NCBI RefSeq assembly: GCF_965363235.1
Contig: NC_134847.1
Location: 52,980,439-53,044,438 of the forward strand
DNA from: Mytilus galloprovincialis
Taxonomy: Eukaryota > Mollusca > Bivalvia > Mytilida > Mytilidae
Reading direction: 5' to 3'
DNA length: 64,000 nt
Shown here: positions 62,277 through 64,000 of the stretch, in pieces
How the letters are laid out: each line of letters starts with the position of its first letter
Position numbering within the stretch: the first letter of the stretch is position 1
Translations under genes and position numbers: made by a program
The notes under the pieces: model-generated
Told to the model about the DNA's origin: nothing
What the model saw: the letters and a program-made list of their open reading frames with translations, nothing else
Databases searched by the model: none

Positions 62277-64000
62277 TCATTGTTTTCCTTTGAGAAGAGT
62301 CTTAATTATTGCAATGAAAACGAGACGTCTTTTGGTGTTTTCTTCCCATTTTTGTTCCAACTCTTCTGTAGAAACATCTAAAGTATAAACATCTGCAAAG
62401 GTAAACACATTTTGATCCGGCATGAAATATGCAGGGAGGTTTTGTGAAATTGTAAATTTCTCAAGGGTGTTATATATATTAAGCGTCCAAAGTCTGATTA
62501 GCTCATTCTGTCTATCTGTCAAAAGGTCACCCATAGCCTCAGCCATATTGTCAGAAAATTCTGGTGAAAATGCTGCATGTAGTAAAGAATTTTTTAACAT
62601 GTAACTACTTATAACACTTTCAGCACCACGATTGTTCTCGTGATCATTAACGTTAAACATAATAGGAGGACAGACACATTCACTGCGCATTGATTTAGCC
62701 AATGCATAACTGTCTCTTAGAATACTGGGGAGATTGTTTACAACATAATGTTCAATTGGTGCAAGTGAACAACGCATTAATACTAAATGACCGAATGATG
62801 TGGATGGTGCACCTGTTTGCAGGAGAATAAAACAACCATCTTTTACTGCATTGTCGATGTTAAAGGGTATTGCTGTAAATTTACAACACTGTGGCCACCA
62901 TCCTTCCTTGCGTAGTGCAGGTACAATATCTAAACTTATTTTTAGATTTTTATAAAAACTACCTGTCCAAATCAGAACTATATTAAGAGTTGGATTTTTA
63001 CTAACATCTACAAGTTCGCCATCGTAAAAAATCTGCAAATCAGACCAGATCATGGTCTCTTGTTCAAAAACTCGTCGGAATAATTCGAAAAATCGATTAC
63101 TGACGAATATTGCATTTAATGAGAAGTCGTCGTTAAAAAAATGGTGAAATTCTTTAATCTTTTCTTTATCATTCAGGAGAACTTGTACTAATCCAAGTTT
63201 GTCATATAAAGCTTGTTCCTTCAAAATGCAAACACTGGAAAACGTATCTAAACAACATACAAAGTCAAACTCATTTGGATCACCAACTTTACTTTCTTCT
63301 TTTGAGCTTCCACTTAATAAAACGCTCGACTGAAATCTATAGTCCATTTTTCCAACTTTATCACAAATTCGAGACACAAAATCAAAAATCGTTCTCGCAA
63401 TGGAAGCAGCTTCTGCATTTGATGACTTTCCAATTCCCGAACTTTGAAGAATGTGTTTCGTCATTTCATTTGGATCTTCAGGAGGAGATATTATTTCTTC
63501 AACGATGAGTTTGTTGTCGTATTCTATTTCATTCTTTTTACGAGACCTACACATAGAATGATCTGCATCGAATGTTTTTGTCGTGGAGTCGTTCATAAGA
63601 ACTAAAGCTACATCTAAATTTCCCAAGGCCTTTGTAAGATCATATGGAGTCCGTCCCATTTGATCTTTAAGGTTAACATCAGCCCCTGACTGCAAAAGCA
63701 CGTGTGCAATTGGTGCTGAATTATACCACGCTACGTAATGCAACGGAGATGAACCGTAAATGTCTTGAAGGTTACAATCAGAACCGTTTTTCACAAGAAG
63801 TTGAATTTGTTCAGCATTTTCATGCACGAGAAGCCCCATCAATGGCGAACGGCCACATTTGTCCTTAACTTTAAGATCAGCTTTAAAGTCAATAAATATT
63901 TGTATGATTGTTGTTTTTCTCATTTTAAAAATTGGAGATCTTCCAAAGATATCTACAGCATTAACATTTGCACCTTGTTGAAGGAGATATAAAATTGCAT
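62277..64000 (-). CDS. Ankyrin-repeat/Mab-21 (cGAS-like receptor) nucleotidyltransferase, 5'-partial
   Basis: The open frame has no stop between 62277 and the right edge. The ATG at 63923 is internal, because ankyrin sequence (QQGANVN, GRSP) continues in frame upstream of it. Numbering from that Met: ankyrin repeats span the start to about residue 110 (about 4.5 repeats with the upstream part), a linker 111-165, and a Mab-21-type nucleotidyltransferase from about 170. It shows GSS (205-207), EFD with E218 and D220, and the third acid D332 in SLDIVPAL, matching the hG[GS]/ExD/D catalytic set of cGAS. A C-terminal Mab-21 helical part has SSYMLKNSLLHA (439-450). Enzymes of this family make cyclic dinucleotides that activate STING. 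Bivalves have many such genes. No obvious cGAS-type zinc thumb. The ligand and product are unknown. Confidence 0.88.
   Translation of the reverse strand, partial: AILYLLQQGANVNAVDIFGRSPIFKMRKTTIIQIFIDFKADLKVKDKCGRSPLMGLLVHENAEQIQLLVKNGSDCNLQDIYGSSPLHYVAWYNSAPIAHVLLQSGADVNLKDQMGRTPYDLTKALGNLDVALVLMNDSTTKTFDADHSMCRSRKKNEIEYDNKLIVEEIISPPEDPNEMTKHILQSSGIGKSSNAEAASIARTIFDFVSRICDKVGKMDYRFQSSVLLSGSSKEESKVGDPNEFDFVCCLDTFSSVCILKEQALYDKLGLVQVLLNDKEKIKEFHHFFNDDFSLNAIFVSNRFFELFRRVFEQETMIWSDLQIFYDGELVDVSKNPTLNIVLIWTGSFYKNLKISLDIVPALRKEGWWPQCCKFTAIPFNIDNAVKDGCFILLQTGAPSTSFGHLVLMRCSLAPIEHYVVNNLPSILRDSYALAKSMRSECVCPPIMFNVNDHENNRGAESVISSYMLKNSLLHAAFSPEFSDNMAEAMGDLLTDRQNELIRLWTLNIYNTLEKFTISQNLPAYFMPDQNVFTFADVYTLDVSTEELEQKWEENTKRRLVFIAIIKTLLKGKQ

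Noticed and set aside
63921..63923. ATG taken as the start of the ankyrin/Mab-21 gene
   Set aside because: The frame stays open to the window edge and encodes more ankyrin repeat upstream, so this Met is internal.

Overview
The window looks like a bivalve mollusc nuclear genome, most probably a mussel of the Mytilus type. The evidence is AT-rich DNA, genes split by GT/AG introns, very dense dispersed repeats of kinds I associate with Mytilus, and bivalve-type reverse transcriptases. The species assignment is inference. No organellar, bacterial, CRISPR or rRNA features are visible.

Layout: 1-13.5 kb is mostly repeats and transposons, with one possible claudin/PMP22-like exon (minus strand, 2737-2970). 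From 13.8 to 29.2 kb lie two complete, paralogous, divergent actin genes in the same (minus) orientation. I joined the exons of both by splice sites and phase, and each gives 380 codons. They share an N-terminus starting MPFN, a short 5'UTR exon, and a promoter with a perfect CArG box about 50 bp upstream of a TATA box. They differ by one intron. Between them is a nested repeat block that includes a 2.9-kb terminal-inverted-repeat transposon with a 9-bp target-site duplication.

From 29.2 to 39.5 kb is mostly unrecognised sequence, with one intronless minus-strand gene (34403-35101, BAR-like coiled-coil protein), a MITE-like element with an internal G-quadruplex motif, and tRNA-derived SINE candidates. 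From 39.7 to 57.6 kb is a complete 16-exon copine gene on the plus strand (611 aa: C2A, C2B, von Willebrand A domain). Its introns hold several mobile elements, including a 5'-truncated Penelope-like reverse transcriptase.

From 57.6 to 62.2 kb come a decayed reverse transcriptase on the minus strand, MITEs and a retroelement tail. The right edge (62277-64000, minus) is the 3' part of a gene encoding ankyrin repeats fused to a Mab-21/cGAS-like nucleotidyltransferase with its catalytic acids intact. It is a candidate innate immune nucleotide second-messenger synthase and the most biologically interesting coding feature here.

Apart from the actin pair, which is a tandem duplication, the genes show no sign of acting in one pathway; this is an ordinary repeat-rich metazoan neighbourhood. 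Coordinates were read by eye, so repeat boundaries are approximate. Exon boundaries of the actins and copine are supported by reading-frame closure.
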